Source: Desmodesmus armatus
Taxonomy: Eukaryota > Chlorophyta > Chlorophyceae > Sphaeropleales > Scenedesmaceae
DNA: 64,000 nt
NCBI GenBank assembly: GCA_007449985.2
Contig: VIIQ02000067.1
Coordinates: 248,001 to 312,000, forward strand
Direction of reading: 5' to 3'
The first letter of the stretch is position 1, and the number at the start of each line of letters is the position of its first letter. A program made the position numbers and the translations under genes. Below the pieces are notes generated by a model. That model had not been told where the DNA came from. It saw only the letters and a program-made list of their open reading frames with translations, and ran no database searches. Shown here piece by piece: positions 29,947-40,845 of the stretch.

Positions 29947-30530
29947 TCTAGTGCTAGTTGTGGGGCAAGTTGTGTCTGAGGTGTCGCCCTGGCGCTGTAG
30001 GTGTAGGTGAGCAAAGACTGGTTGGCTGACTCGCACGTGCATCCGGCTTGTTGGTGTGCTGTAGCGCTGGTTGTGGTTTTGTGGCAAGTAGTGTCTAGAG
30101 GTCTCGCCCTGGTGCTGTAGGTGTAGGTGAGCAAAGACTGGCTGGCTGACTCGCACGTGCATCAGGCTTGTTGGTGTGCTGTGGCGCTAGTTGTGGTTTG
30201 GGTGGCAAGCAGTGTCTAGAGGTCTCGCCCTGGTGCTGTAGGTGTAGGTGAGCATAGACTGCTTGGCTGACTCGCACGTGCATCAGGCTTGGTGTTGCTG
30301 TAGCGCTAGTTGTGGTTTGTGTGGCAAGTAGTGTCTAGAGGTCTCGCCCTGGTGCTGTAGGTGTAGGTGAGCTGCTGATACTGGTTGGCTTACTCGCATG
30401 TGCATTGTGTTTTGGCGTTGAGCGGCTGGGCGCTAGGTTTGTTCGTGCGGTGTAGTGCTAGTAGTGGGTTTAGAGGCAAGGCTTCATAGGAGGTCTCGGC
30501 CCTAGTGCTCTAGGTGTAGGTGAGCACAGA
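29947..30530. repeat. ~120-bp satellite, four regular copies plus a diverged fifth
   Basis: The landmark GTGTAGGTGAGC occurs at 30001, 30121, 30242, 30361 and 30514, giving periods of 120, 121, 119 and 153 bp. Units share GTCTCGCCCTGGTGCTGTAGGTGTAG and GGCTGACTCGCACGTGCATC. Copies 2-4 are the closest to each other. The short minus-strand frames across it are a by-product of the repeat. Confidence 0.92.
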
Positions 30531-33200
30531 TCCAAGTTCTGCATTCTAGCATGTGCATGTGCTGTAGATGTTTGGCGGCGGCGTTTTGGGTTTGCATTGA
30601 CACAGCACAGGTGCGTCAGTGTAGTGCTTGTTAGGGCAGTGTTGGTTGTCAATTGAATGGTCAGGTTGGCAGAGGCAGCGTGGGTACTTCTGGACTAGCA
30701 GCGTGTGACTGCTCGTGATAGCTGGATGTTGCGTTAGCCAGCATCATCGACACTAGGACAGCGGGAAGGTCAGTGCTGTATTCTTGCATGCATGTTGACA
30801 TAGAGTAGCTTCTGGTTGACTGGCAGTAATTTTTTTGGAGGGTTTGGTTGGACGTGGTCAGGTACTTGACACTAGTGTGTTCCAGCAACGCAAGTAGGCA
30901 ACAGACACGCATGGCGTTCGTCACAACTTCGGTCTGAGTCTGTGTGTATTTGGTGTGGAGAATCAGTCGCAGCCAGTGTGTGGAGAATCAGTCGCAGCCA
31001 GGGAAGCGCATCATCAAACCAAAGTAGCACTTGTGTGTGGTGGCTGTATGCATGTATCTGTGTTTTTCATATGGTGTGGACAGGTGTGCTGTAGCCCTTG
31101 ATGTTGTTATAGACAGGTCTAGGTAGATAGGTTTTTTTTCAGAGTGTTATTTCGCTATTGTTGGTTCAGGCAAATGCCAGCTGATTTGACTAGGCGTAGG
31201 TATGTGCCTAGCCGTGTTGTTAAAAGTTGAGAATATTCAGCAAATGTAGATGGATGTCTGGCAGTGTTGGCTAGGTCAAGAACAAAGCTTTTTGGGAGTA
31301 TTGTGTATCTGGCTGACTGGTGTTTACAGTAGGCTCAGCCATGGTTGTAGTGTAATCAGCCTGAGTAGTAGTGTGCTTGTGTGTGCTCCGAGCGATTAGC
31401 AGTGTGATGATGGCTAGCCTAGCAGTTGGCTTGCATCAGCTTGCACGGTTGCATAAGCAGGCATGGTTGCATAAGCAGGCATGGTTGCAAAAGCCCAGTG
31501 GCCTAGTTGTTGGTTGATGTATGCCTTCTTTCCGCATAGTGTGGCAGTAGCTGCTGAAAGTGAAGTCTTTGAGTTGACACAGCGCTGAAGTTGTTAGGGC
31601 GTTGAGTATGGTGGTGCTTTGAGGGGTTGTGTCCCCCAGTCTGTGTGATTGCTCAGATGCGTCAACAGTGGTAGGCGATGTGCGCAGTTGGCACGAAAGA
31701 TAGGCATGGCATGTGCACGGGGTGGACTCTTGGCCACTTGAATGCAGCATGGCTCTAGCTGTAGATGTTTGTATGTTTCCGCATGCGCTCACATGCAGTA
31801 TCCTGCACAAGTATAGACGGTTGTCAATACTTGTTTGCAGCACTGTGTCGTCTTTACGGGCAAAGAACCCTGTTGAGTGTTTTTGTGTATGGCAAGTGTG
31901 GTGGCAGTCTGTTGAATGGGCAGCTTTGTGTACCAGTCTAGAGGGAGCAGCACAGCAGCATAGGGGGCGTATGTTGGCCATTGTGGAAGAGCAGCAAAGC
32001 AGAGTGCAGGGTGTGCAAATAGCAGCCTAGCAGTAACAGCAAGGCAGCTTGCAAGGCATGAGGTTGAACGCTTCAGGGAAGAGGGTTGCTGGACAGTTGG
32101 TGCTCTTAGCCGCCAAGCTGGAGCTGTCAAGTCGAAGCCATCAAGCTGAAGCCGCCACAAGCCAACTTCGTCAGCGCGGGTGTCAAGCTGGAGTCTCCAA
32201 CCTGGAGTCGCCCAAGCTGCTGCTGAAGACTGAAGGTGTGTGGCTGGATGCTGGGCTTGCAAAGTTGCTGATAGACCACAGTGTGGTGCGCAAGAAGTCT
32301 TGTTGCAGGTGTGTCAGGCGCCCAGGCAGTGCAACAGGTGCCACGGGCGGTGCTTGCTGCTGCCACGGCTGCCATCTAGGTGGGGTTTGCCTGAACATGA
32401 GGAGCTACAGCTCATCGCATGTGTTTCTGCCTGCCTGCGTGTCTGCTTGTGTGCCCCTCCTTCAGGCTTGGAGGACAGGTGGACAGCACGACAAGCTGGA
32501 CAAGCGCCTTCTCCTGATAGCACTACAGCGGCCACACATCACAAGGGCAAGAGCTGAAACAACCCCGCCCACCAAGGCTACCCTCTACCGGCTACTGCGC
32601 GTTAGAAGAAGCTCCGACAACGGCTACAACACAGCGGCAGAAGCTCCACCCCACAACCTGCTACAGTTTGGTGTACACAGAGCGCTGGGAGCTTCAGCAA
32701 GGCAAGCATGCATGAAGAGAAGGTGAGCCTGACACACTGCTGACAGGGTTTGTGGTCCCCAGCTGGTCTATGAGGGCTGGCAGATTGGCAGGCTTGTGTT
32801 GTGAGGGTGCCACCAAGGGCGTGTTGCACATGGTTGTGGGTGTTGCATGCAGGGTCTACTGTCTCGGAGCTGGGTGTGAGGGCTACTGGCTACCATCTAC
32901 TGCTTGGTGCAAGTTTGGCTGCGAGGGACAGGTGAGCTGCCCTCCTTTGCCCCTTTGCTGTCTTGACAATTGTGTGGCAGGCAGACAAATGTGAAGTGCA
33001 TTTATGGTGTTAGTGCTGTGATGGACGGGGCGTATTGTGGTGGTGGTGGTGGTGGGTGTAGGACTTCAGACGGACAACCACTGCAGAGTTGGAGAATCAT
33101 GCAAGCAGGCAGCAGCACCCTGAAGCCCAGACCTTGAAGGGGCTTTGTGTGTTATGATGCCTTGGTGCAGTTTGTAGCCCCAAAGCTCATCGAGACAGTG
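30531..33200. other. T/G-rich region without recognised gene
   Basis: The + strand is strongly T/G-rich. Small tandem repeats occur: a 25-bp unit twice at about 30953-31003 and an 18-bp unit (TTGCATAAGCAGGCATGG) twice at about 31448-31485. Two + strand stretches are flanked by plausible GT-AG sites and stay open (about 32466-32724 and 32852-32931), but they match no family. A TGG run lies near 33037-33055. Confidence 0.35.
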
Positions 33201-35958
33201 CCACTAATGGTCTTTGTGTTGTGTGCTGTTGCTGTTGGCGTGTGGCCTTTTGTGTGGGTGACGTTGTTTGTGCAGATGCCACCCCCAAGCTGAAGATGTA
33301 CAACATCAAGCCTTCTGGATGTGCTGCCCACCAAACCTGAAGTTAACCTGAAGTCAACAACACGGCTACCGAAGAGTCCCAACCCAGCAGGATTGTGTTA
33401 GTAGGCAAAGATTGCCATTCAGGTGGGTTGCAGTGCTGCTTGGCTGTGCTACACTGACTGCTGCTGCTGCTGTTGCTTTCGTCAAGTTTTCTTGCAGACT
33501 GGTCTCTCACAGATGAAAAGGCCAGGAATATCCTGACATGCTGAACAGCCTGACACTCTAGTCGCACAAGGAGGAGGTAGCAAAACAGAAACCTGGCTGT
33601 GAGCTGAGAGAGGTGGATCCCAGGCAGCCTGGTTGGAGGGTATCACCAATGGTCTCGTGTGTGTGGTGGCGTGTTGTTGGCGTGTGGCTCTGTGTGTGGG
33701 TGACGTTGTTTGCGCAGGACCTACAGCCAAGACCTTGGTCAGCTACTGGGCGAAGACTTCCACCATCACAGCTGGAAGCCTGATATATTGGCCGTCAACC
33801 CCTTCACGTGAGTACTGTAACTGCTGGTGGCTGCTTGTTTTTTTTCGGGTTGCTGGACTGACAGCAGTACATGAGGCTTTTTGTTGAGGAGCATACTGGC
33901 AGGTTGCCAAAAGGCGTGTCTAGGAGCAGCAAGGGTGGATCTGAGCGTGCTTGGCGCATGTTGTGTGCCACCACCGACGGTGCTGTGCCGTCGGTGGTGT
34001 TGTGTGCTGCAGGCATGTCCTGGACTGGAGCGGCCAGCAACCTACACGGCTTGAGGAATTGAGTGGGCCGTCAACCCCCTTCACGTAAGTACATTGCCTG
34101 CTGGCGGTAGCTTGGTTTCTTATCGTTGAGTAGACTTATGGCAGGAGTCTTGTGTCGAGAAGCACAGTGGCAGGCTGGCACATGGCCTGTCTAGGGGAGC
34201 GGCAAGGGTGGATCTGACCGTGCTTGGCGCATGTTGTGTGCCACCACCGACGGTGCTGTGCCGTCGGTGGTGTTATGTGCTACAGGTATGTCCTGGCACT
34301 GGAGCGGCCAGCAACCTACACAGCTTGAAGAACTGGTGCTTGTGAATTGAGGCCGAGAGCAACAAGGAGGGACCCCTGAGGAGCTGGAATGCCTGCTGGT
34401 GTCTGCTTGCGCCATTGCATTGATGGTAAGCACCGGAGGTGGGGTGGGTAGCGTTAGAGGTCAGCACGTGCATACTGGTGTGTGACCCACTCAGCTACAG
34501 TGCTGCATCAAGCTGCTTCAATGAACTTGTCAGTGCTTCAGACAACAGCCTTGAGGGCTTCTTGAAGGTTCCACCAATGGTCTGGTGTTGTGTGCTGTTG
34601 TGTTGGGTTGCTTTGTGGGTGTTGTGTGCATGTTGCGTCATGGGTGCCGTTGTCTGCGCAGGGTGCTACCCCTACAGCCCTGGCTACCCAAGTGTGCAGC
34701 TCAAGTGGGTGATGGCATCACGTGCGAGCCAGCAACACGCTTTCTTGCGGGTGAGTGAGACTTCTGTCAGTGATTAGGGCCGTACTTATGGACTGCAGTG
34801 GTGGGGCACAGTTTCTTGAGCAGAATTAGAGAAAGCCTGAGAATACGACAGAATAGGCGTCAGGGTTGGGCAGAATAAGAGTTTCGGGAGTCGTGTCCTG
34901 GACCAGCAAAGCCTTGGTGTCAGTAGGTATCCTTGCCCTTGTGGATGCAACCAATGGTCCCGTGTTGTGTGCTGTTGCGTTGCCCGTGGTGGTGTGTTTG
35001 TGTGTTTAGGTAGTGGTGTGGTGTGTGGTCCTGAGTGCAGTTGTCTGCGCAGGTTCATTGGAATGCTTTGAGCGACCTTACAAGAGATGGCTCTAGACAT
35101 GGCAGCTGCGACTTCATCCTCCTTGACAAGTACAGCAACCACCATCGTGAATGCGTCATCGTCCATCCATGCTACAACTGTCATCCGGGTGAGCACAGCA
35201 GGGCCTTGTGTTGGGGCCGCATCTAGCTTGCACCAAGCAGCATTCCAAACCAGCCTGGAAGCGGTTGGGGTTTCGAGGCAGCAGCACTGATCAGGGCTTT
35301 AGCAGTGACTTGAGGGTGCGCTGTGGCTTTGGTTGTCGCTGCGTCGTTGCATGCTGCCTTGTCGGCTGTTCAGGCACCCACTGCATTTGGCACGCGATTG
35401 CTGCCACCACCGGCGGTGCTGTGCCGTCGGTGGGTGGTGTGCGCTGCAGGTACGGGACGCCGGCTGGACTGTTTGGACAGACAACCTTAGGAGTGCAAGC
35501 TCAAGCTGGGATGACGCCCTAGTCAGCGGTATCCTGCCTAGTGGAAATCAGTGGTGAGTGCATTCTGGGGGCGCTCTGTTGTTTGGAGGGTGGTCCAAGC
35601 CGTTTATGTTTGCACCACTGACTCTTCCCGTCCCTCCTGATGCCTGTATCAGGCTTTTAATGCCCCTGCTTGCACCCCTGCCGTGTTTACTAACGCCACT
35701 CCATTTTCCCCTCTCCCCTTTGCACTGGACAGCCCCTGTTTTTTGAACCACTAACATCACCCCAATTCTTCCCCTGCCCTGTGCACTGGACAGCTCCTGT
35801 CAGCACGCTAACATCTCTGCTCAATCAATGCAGCTGCTCCTACGCCCTGCATGGTAGTACAGAACCGTCCCCCTTGCAGTTCCACCAATGGTCTGTCTTG
35901 TGTGCTGTTGTGGTTGGCATGTTATTCGTGTCGTGTGGGGGTGCAGTTGTTTGCGCAG
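33201..35958 (+). repeat. intron-3'-end module I, five copies
   Basis: Copies at about 33201-33275, 33644-33717, 34571-34661, 34949-35052 and 35882-35958. Each begins like CCACCAATGGTCT.GTGTTGTGTGCTG and ends GTTGTYTGCGCAG (or TGTGCAG), a strong 3' splice site. Sequence after each AG differs from copy to copy. The pattern is that of related intron ends joined to unrelated downstream sequence. No donor could be paired with certainty for each copy. Confidence 0.75.
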
Positions 35959-36744
35959 GGCTGCTCGCCTGCAGCAAGTGATGGCTGAACAAGTGCTTCA
36001 CCGAACTACCAGTAGCACGTCTACGTACTACCAATCCCATCGACACAGCACAATCAGAACTACCACAAGGACGGTCTGAGCTACACTACACTGCACAGTG
36101 GTTGCACCTACTCTTCTGCTGGCACACACAGCCTTGAGATGAATGTTACGGGTGAGTTTCCATCCCTCCAAGCACAGCAGGCACTGCACAGTTCATAATT
36201 CCCGCTATTGCTTTTTCGATCAATTGCCTGAGAACCTACTGTGCCAGGTCAGCTGTTCTGACAGCCGTAGAGACAGGCTGGGTAATGCACACCTTCATGC
36301 AGAGTGTGTGGGCAGTGCTTCAACGTGTCTGGCATGCGTTTGCTGCCACCACCGGCGGTGCTGTTGCCGCCGGTGGCGGGTTATGCTGCAGGTGTGGAAG
36401 GGGCCCTAGGAGAGGGAGAAGCATAGGGCAGAGGAGGCAAGTGAAGGCTCTGCACAAGTACAGCTGGACAGTACTGGGAGGCGATGGCCCCACCATGGAA
36501 AAGAAAACTTTATCAGGTGCGGTATGTGTGTAGGTTTCCCAACGGCTGCGCGAGCACGAGCAAGTTTTGAGCAAGGTTGCCAGTTACCTTGTGAAGGCCG
36601 CGGCATGTATCTTGGCGTCCACAGTGCTTGATATGTTGGTGAGGGTTTGGGGTCAGGTTCTTACGCTTTGCATGCCTGCGCTGGCTGCGGCCACCACCCT
36701 CCCTTGCCCCCTGGGTGGTGGCCGGTGTGCTGCCCTGTGTGCAG
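33969..36744 (+). repeat. intron-3'-end module II with hairpin before the AG, five copies
   Basis: Hairpins at 33969-33999, 34242-34272, 35407-35433, 36349-36376 and 36689-36723, each followed 13-21 nt later by an acceptor (AG ending at 34012, 34285, 35449, 36391, 36744). Copies 1-2 have CACCACCGACGG/CCGTCGGTGGTG arms round a TGCTGTG loop. Copy 3 changes one A-U pair to G-U, copy 4 the same pair to G-C, and copy 5 has different but still perfectly paired arms. Copies 1 and 2 lie in a ~270-bp tandem duplication with donors CAC|GTGAGTA (33808) and CAC|GTAAGTA (about 34085). Confidence 0.8.
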
Positions 36745-39700
36745 TGTGTGCTTGCAGCTGTCAGTGCCGGCAGACTTCAAATAAGGCCAGCTCTCATCTC
36801 ATGCCACCATCACACTTCGACAAGGTTCGACAAGGTTCGACAAGCATCGTCCTTGCGTCCGTCGTCCCTCATCATGAAGCTCTCTACAACATAGCTAGGC
36901 CAGGTCGATCCTCGCGTTAAGAGCACATCCAGTTACCGTCTCTCGTCACCCATCCTGGCAACAGCAACCAGTCGCCTTCTCTTCCTTGCTCAGCCTGCGA
37001 CATTCTCTTCCTTGCTCAGCCAGCGACAGTCTCTTCCTTGTACAGCCAGCGACAGTCAACCTCTGTCTCCGCAAGCAGCAACGTCGAGTGTGCTTTGCCA
37101 GCCGACATCTTCAAGCAGTCGCCAAGCCTATCAAATTTTGTTGAACAGCCCTATCCCCTTCTGACAGCTCCGCATGCCAGTCAGTTTCTGTGTGCATCTG
37201 AACCTGCTAAGACCACAAGTCTGTATCTAACTCCTCGATTCCCCTCAATTCCTCCTTCTCAGCCAGCAGTTTATCTTGTGTGTGTGCATTTGAGTCTGAT
37301 CAACGAGGCAGTGCAAAGTAGCAGTGTAGCAGCAGATGTTGATGGTAGCTGTGTGTTGCTAGAAGCGTCCTATTCTGTCGGTAGCGAGGCAGTAGGCAGA
37401 CCAACAGCCAGTAGGTCGGCCAGTGTTTCCTGAAGATGATGATGCTGATGATGACATGGGGTGAAGGTTGGGGAGGTATTGCTACAGATAGGCAGCATGC
37501 AGTCGCTAGCGGTGTTCAAGCTGGTTGTGCAACACAAGGTGAGTCAGTGTGTGGTCCCAGGGCAGCTTTTTGGGGGGGGGGGGTGCTGACGTCATAGGTG
37601 TCCAGTGTGCAGGACAGTTGACAGTGGGCAAGCAAGGTTCAGGCTGAGGAACAGGCATCCTATTCAGCAGGCAGGCCTAGTTAATCAGCACAGTACGCAA
37701 CACCATTCAGCATAGTTTCTTATCAATCAGCGCATGCATCAGTCCTTTCACCTACCCCTATGCATTGAAAGCATTCAGCAAGGTCGTATCTCGACAGCCC
37801 CTTCTTCAGCAATCTGCAAGGTCACGTGTCGACAGTAACTCGGGTTTGTCAGCACTTTCACAACAGCTGTGGAGCAGCAGTCGGGCGCTGTGCATATAGT
37901 AGTTTCCTTGCGTGGGCTGAGAAGTGATCTGGAGTGCGCAGCTGGATAGTGCGGCTTTGGAAAGCTTGGGGCTGCTGGTTCAGCACACAGGTAAGTGCAG
38001 CAGGGTGTGGTTAGGCAGCTGGTTGGCACTGAAGCAAGCTGAGTGTGTGCAGGTTAGGCTTAGTCGGCTAGCGGAGCAAGCAGAGACTGTACGCGCAAGT
38101 TGTGGATAGGCTTGGCTACAGCTTTCAGCAGTGCTGGGGGTGATGGTCTGCATGCCTAAGGCAAGCGAGATATGGATCAAGATGTCAACTGTCAATTGTG
38201 GCTATGTCACATCTGATGCATCGCATAGCAATCACAGTAGCTAAAGCTTAGTAGGATGGACCACACACAGGTGCACACAGGTAGAGGTGTAGGCAGGCTA
38301 GCGCCAGGGAGCTGCTGCATGGTAGAGATGGGTACTTCTGTGCCGCTAACTGTGCCTGCAGTTGTGAGTGTGGACGGTGTATTTAGGGTGTGTAGCTAGG
38401 GTGTGGAGTGGTGTGGGGTGCTGTTGTTGTCCCCCTTGCTACAGGTTGACAGTCTTGAGCCGTCTGTGGGTGGGCTGGTGGACTGTGCTGGGAGCACCGG
38501 GAGCTGTTTATCCTCACAGTAGGGGTGATTCTGCAAGTCTGCGGAGAGTTTTGTGGCTGGAAGCTGTACAAGGACACCAACCTAGCACTAGGCGCATGGA
38601 GGGAAACAACATAACACCAAGGCTGTACAAAAGACATCGGACCCAGTGCCAAGGCTGTACCAAGGCAATCAATTTCAACCCAGCATCAAGGCTTGCGAAC
38701 GCCAGAGGGCGGGCATGGTGTGTCAAGTGACTGTATATGTGGACAGGCATGGGGCGGCAAGGAACTGCACAAGTCAACAGGGATGACGTGGCAAGGACTG
38801 CACAAGAGGCAACACACATGTCAGTAGCTGCTTGACATATGGAAAGGCATGAAGTATTCGGCCAACTCCCAAGGTTGTTACAAGTGTGCAAACGATGAAT
38901 TTGGTGGGCAGCTTAAGGCAAGGGCGCTGTCAAGAGCTTTGTATGGGCTTGGGGTAATGGACACGTGAGCACCACGAGGGCTGCGGGACATCAGTTTGTG
39001 CACCGGTGAATAGCAAAGACATCAGCACCAAGTAAGAGGACACAGCTGCAGACTAGCTCTCACTAACACTACCCATGTGGCGGCGCAGGCTGGGCCCAAG
39101 AGCCTAATAGCCTTCAATACTTCATTTCTTGCACTTCCTTTGTTGTTGGAACGCCGTTTATGGGGTTGGGGACAATTCCTACTGCATGCGGCCCGGGGGA
39201 GGGGGGGACTAACATGTGCTGCAGTTGTTTGTTTCTGGTGAACCTCTCCCAGAGGTCTGGAGTTCAATTCTCCTTGGCGGCCTCAGTTGGACGTCTACAC
39301 TGCCAAAGGTGTCGGCGGGCAGGTGCCTGTCCAAGGCCCTGCTGCAGTGGCGGACTACTGCTGATGCACCGACAGGGTGGGCAACTTCCTTGGGGAGGGG
39401 GGGGTGAAAGCTAGTGCAAGTAGGCTAGTGCATGTGGTTGGGTGGTTGACTGGCTCGGTTGTGGGTGCGTCAGCGTTGCAGCGATAGGCGGAGGACAGGC
39501 AATTGGCAAGTGGCAAGTTTGCTTTTACAGTAAGGCAGGTATTGTGATGTCATTTGCAGCCCGTGTGCTAGAAGCAACACAGCAATCCAGGCTGGTGTGC
39601 GAACAGTGTGCCAGGTACAGAGTGTTTGTGCATGGGTAGATATAGCTGTAGTGCAGGTTCGTTGCCACAGTAGTTTTGCCAGGTTCCTCAGCAGAAGTGT

Positions 39701-39970
39701 TTGTGTGCAACCAGGTTGAAAGGTGCATCATGTAAGTTTGAATGCGTCGTCCCTGCAGTAGCTAGTGTTGTCGTGTCGTGAGTTGCTGTAGCGGCATGCG
39801 TGTAGACAGGCGAATCACATTTGTATGGCTAGCTTGGTGTGCCGGTGTGTCAGCCGATGATGATGCAAGGGCTACATCTCTTCCTACGGGAATTGATGCA
39901 ATACTTTGAATCGGCTATAGTAAAAGCACATGTTCAGCTCTCCTAGCGCATAGCATCCCGGTAAGCTGTC
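36745..39970. other. region without recognised gene
   Basis: It includes a 26-bp repeat (36978-37055), a + strand open frame to 37433 lacking an ATG start, a G run near 37570, and a short CCAAGGCTGTAC word repeated about three times near 38618-38665. GACAGGGTGGGCAACTTCCT occurs at about 39370 and again at about 40247. A tRNA T-arm-like motif at about 39255-39275 does not extend to a full tRNA. Confidence 0.35.
36978..37055. repeat. 26-bp tandem repeat, three copies
   Basis: Units start at 36978, 37004 and 37030, each reading TCTCTTCCTTG.. CAGCC.GCGACA. The period is not a multiple of three. Confidence 0.85.
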
Positions 39971-40126
39971 AGGGCCCCTCCCCTCACTCTCAGCTGCCCT
40001 GCGGCTGCTGCCAGGTTGCCCACCATGGCCCTTGCGTGGGTGGCTCTGCTGCTGCGCCCCCGCACAGCATCCCCCTCCCTGGGCCATGGCGCGGCTCTGC
40101 TGGTGGTGCCTGCGCGTGATCCCCTG
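39971..40126. repeat. 156-bp dispersed repeat, copy 1
   Basis: Begins AGGGCCCCTCCCCTCACT and ends GCGCGTGATCCCCTG. It matches 40690-40845 with about 7 differences in 156 and no gaps. Read on the minus strand both copies are open and give the same basic, Gln/His/Gly-rich peptide, but no gene model surrounds them. Confidence 0.93.
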
Positions 40127-40689
40127 ACCCCCTGCCAACATCCCTCCTACTCTCCTACCCATGCTGGAATCAACCCGAGCCCGCCGCACCTGCCAACGCG
40201 TCAAGGGCAAGGCTGACAAGTAGATCATCCATGGTCAACGCCTATGACAGGGTGGGCAACTTCCTAGGGGTGAAGGGTCGGGTACATGCATGTACACAGA
40301 CATGTTGGATGCAGGGGTGGCCAGTCAGTCAGTCCACAGCTGTCTGTTCTGCAGTGGGACCCTGGGCAAAGGTAGTCTTGCTGAAGAGTGTTTGGCGTTG
40401 GGCACTCGTGCATGGAGTGGTCTTCAATCTGACTTCAATCCAACTAGTCCTCGCAAAGTGCGATCCAGCACGCACATAGTAGGAAACGGCTGCAACAGAA
40501 TGGAAGTAGACCGCTAGTGGTTGTGTTTAGCCAGTGCACCCCTAAGCTGAGTTAGGGACCAGCAGCCATGCATAAGCAGCTACTGGAGCTTTGCAGGATG
40601 TCACGGCAGAACTGGGCAGTCTGGTGTCGAGCCAACAGCTTGCCAGCATGCAATGTGTTGGCATGCACCTTAGCAGCAGTTGGTATGGT

Positions 40690-40845
40690 AGGGCCCCTCC
40701 CCTCACTCCCGGCTGCCTTGCGGCTACTGCCAGGTTGCCCACCGTGGCCCTTGCGTGGGTGGCTCTGCTGCTGCGCCCCTGCACAGCACCCCCCTCCCTG
40801 GGCCATGGCGCGGCTCTGCTGGTGGTGCCTGCGCGTGATCCCCTG
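40690..40845. repeat. 156-bp dispersed repeat, copy 2
   Basis: Direct repeat of 39971-40126, offset 719 bp. Sequences outside the 156 bp are unrelated, so the boundaries are sharp at both ends. Confidence 0.93.

Noticed and set aside
29990..30290. Minus-strand frames with repeated HLHLQHQGE peptides
   Set aside because: They arise from the 120-bp satellite, where the repeat length happens to keep a frame open; no start or splice context.
31436..31981. 181-codon minus-strand frame starting with ATG
   Set aside because: Low-complexity His/Cys/Thr composition produced by the complement of T/G-rich sequence and by an 18-bp repeat; no family match.
37038..37433. 131-codon + strand frame after the 26-bp repeat
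   Set aside because: No ATG at the start, codon use unlike the certain genes, and the repeat runs into it out of a three-base period.
39220..39290. tRNA-like arm (GGAG-TTCAATT-CTCC) with an upstream CTCCCAG loop suggesting a Gly anticodon
   Set aside because: No variable loop fits, no D-arm is found, and no 5' strand pairs with the presumed acceptor TGGCGGC at the right distance.
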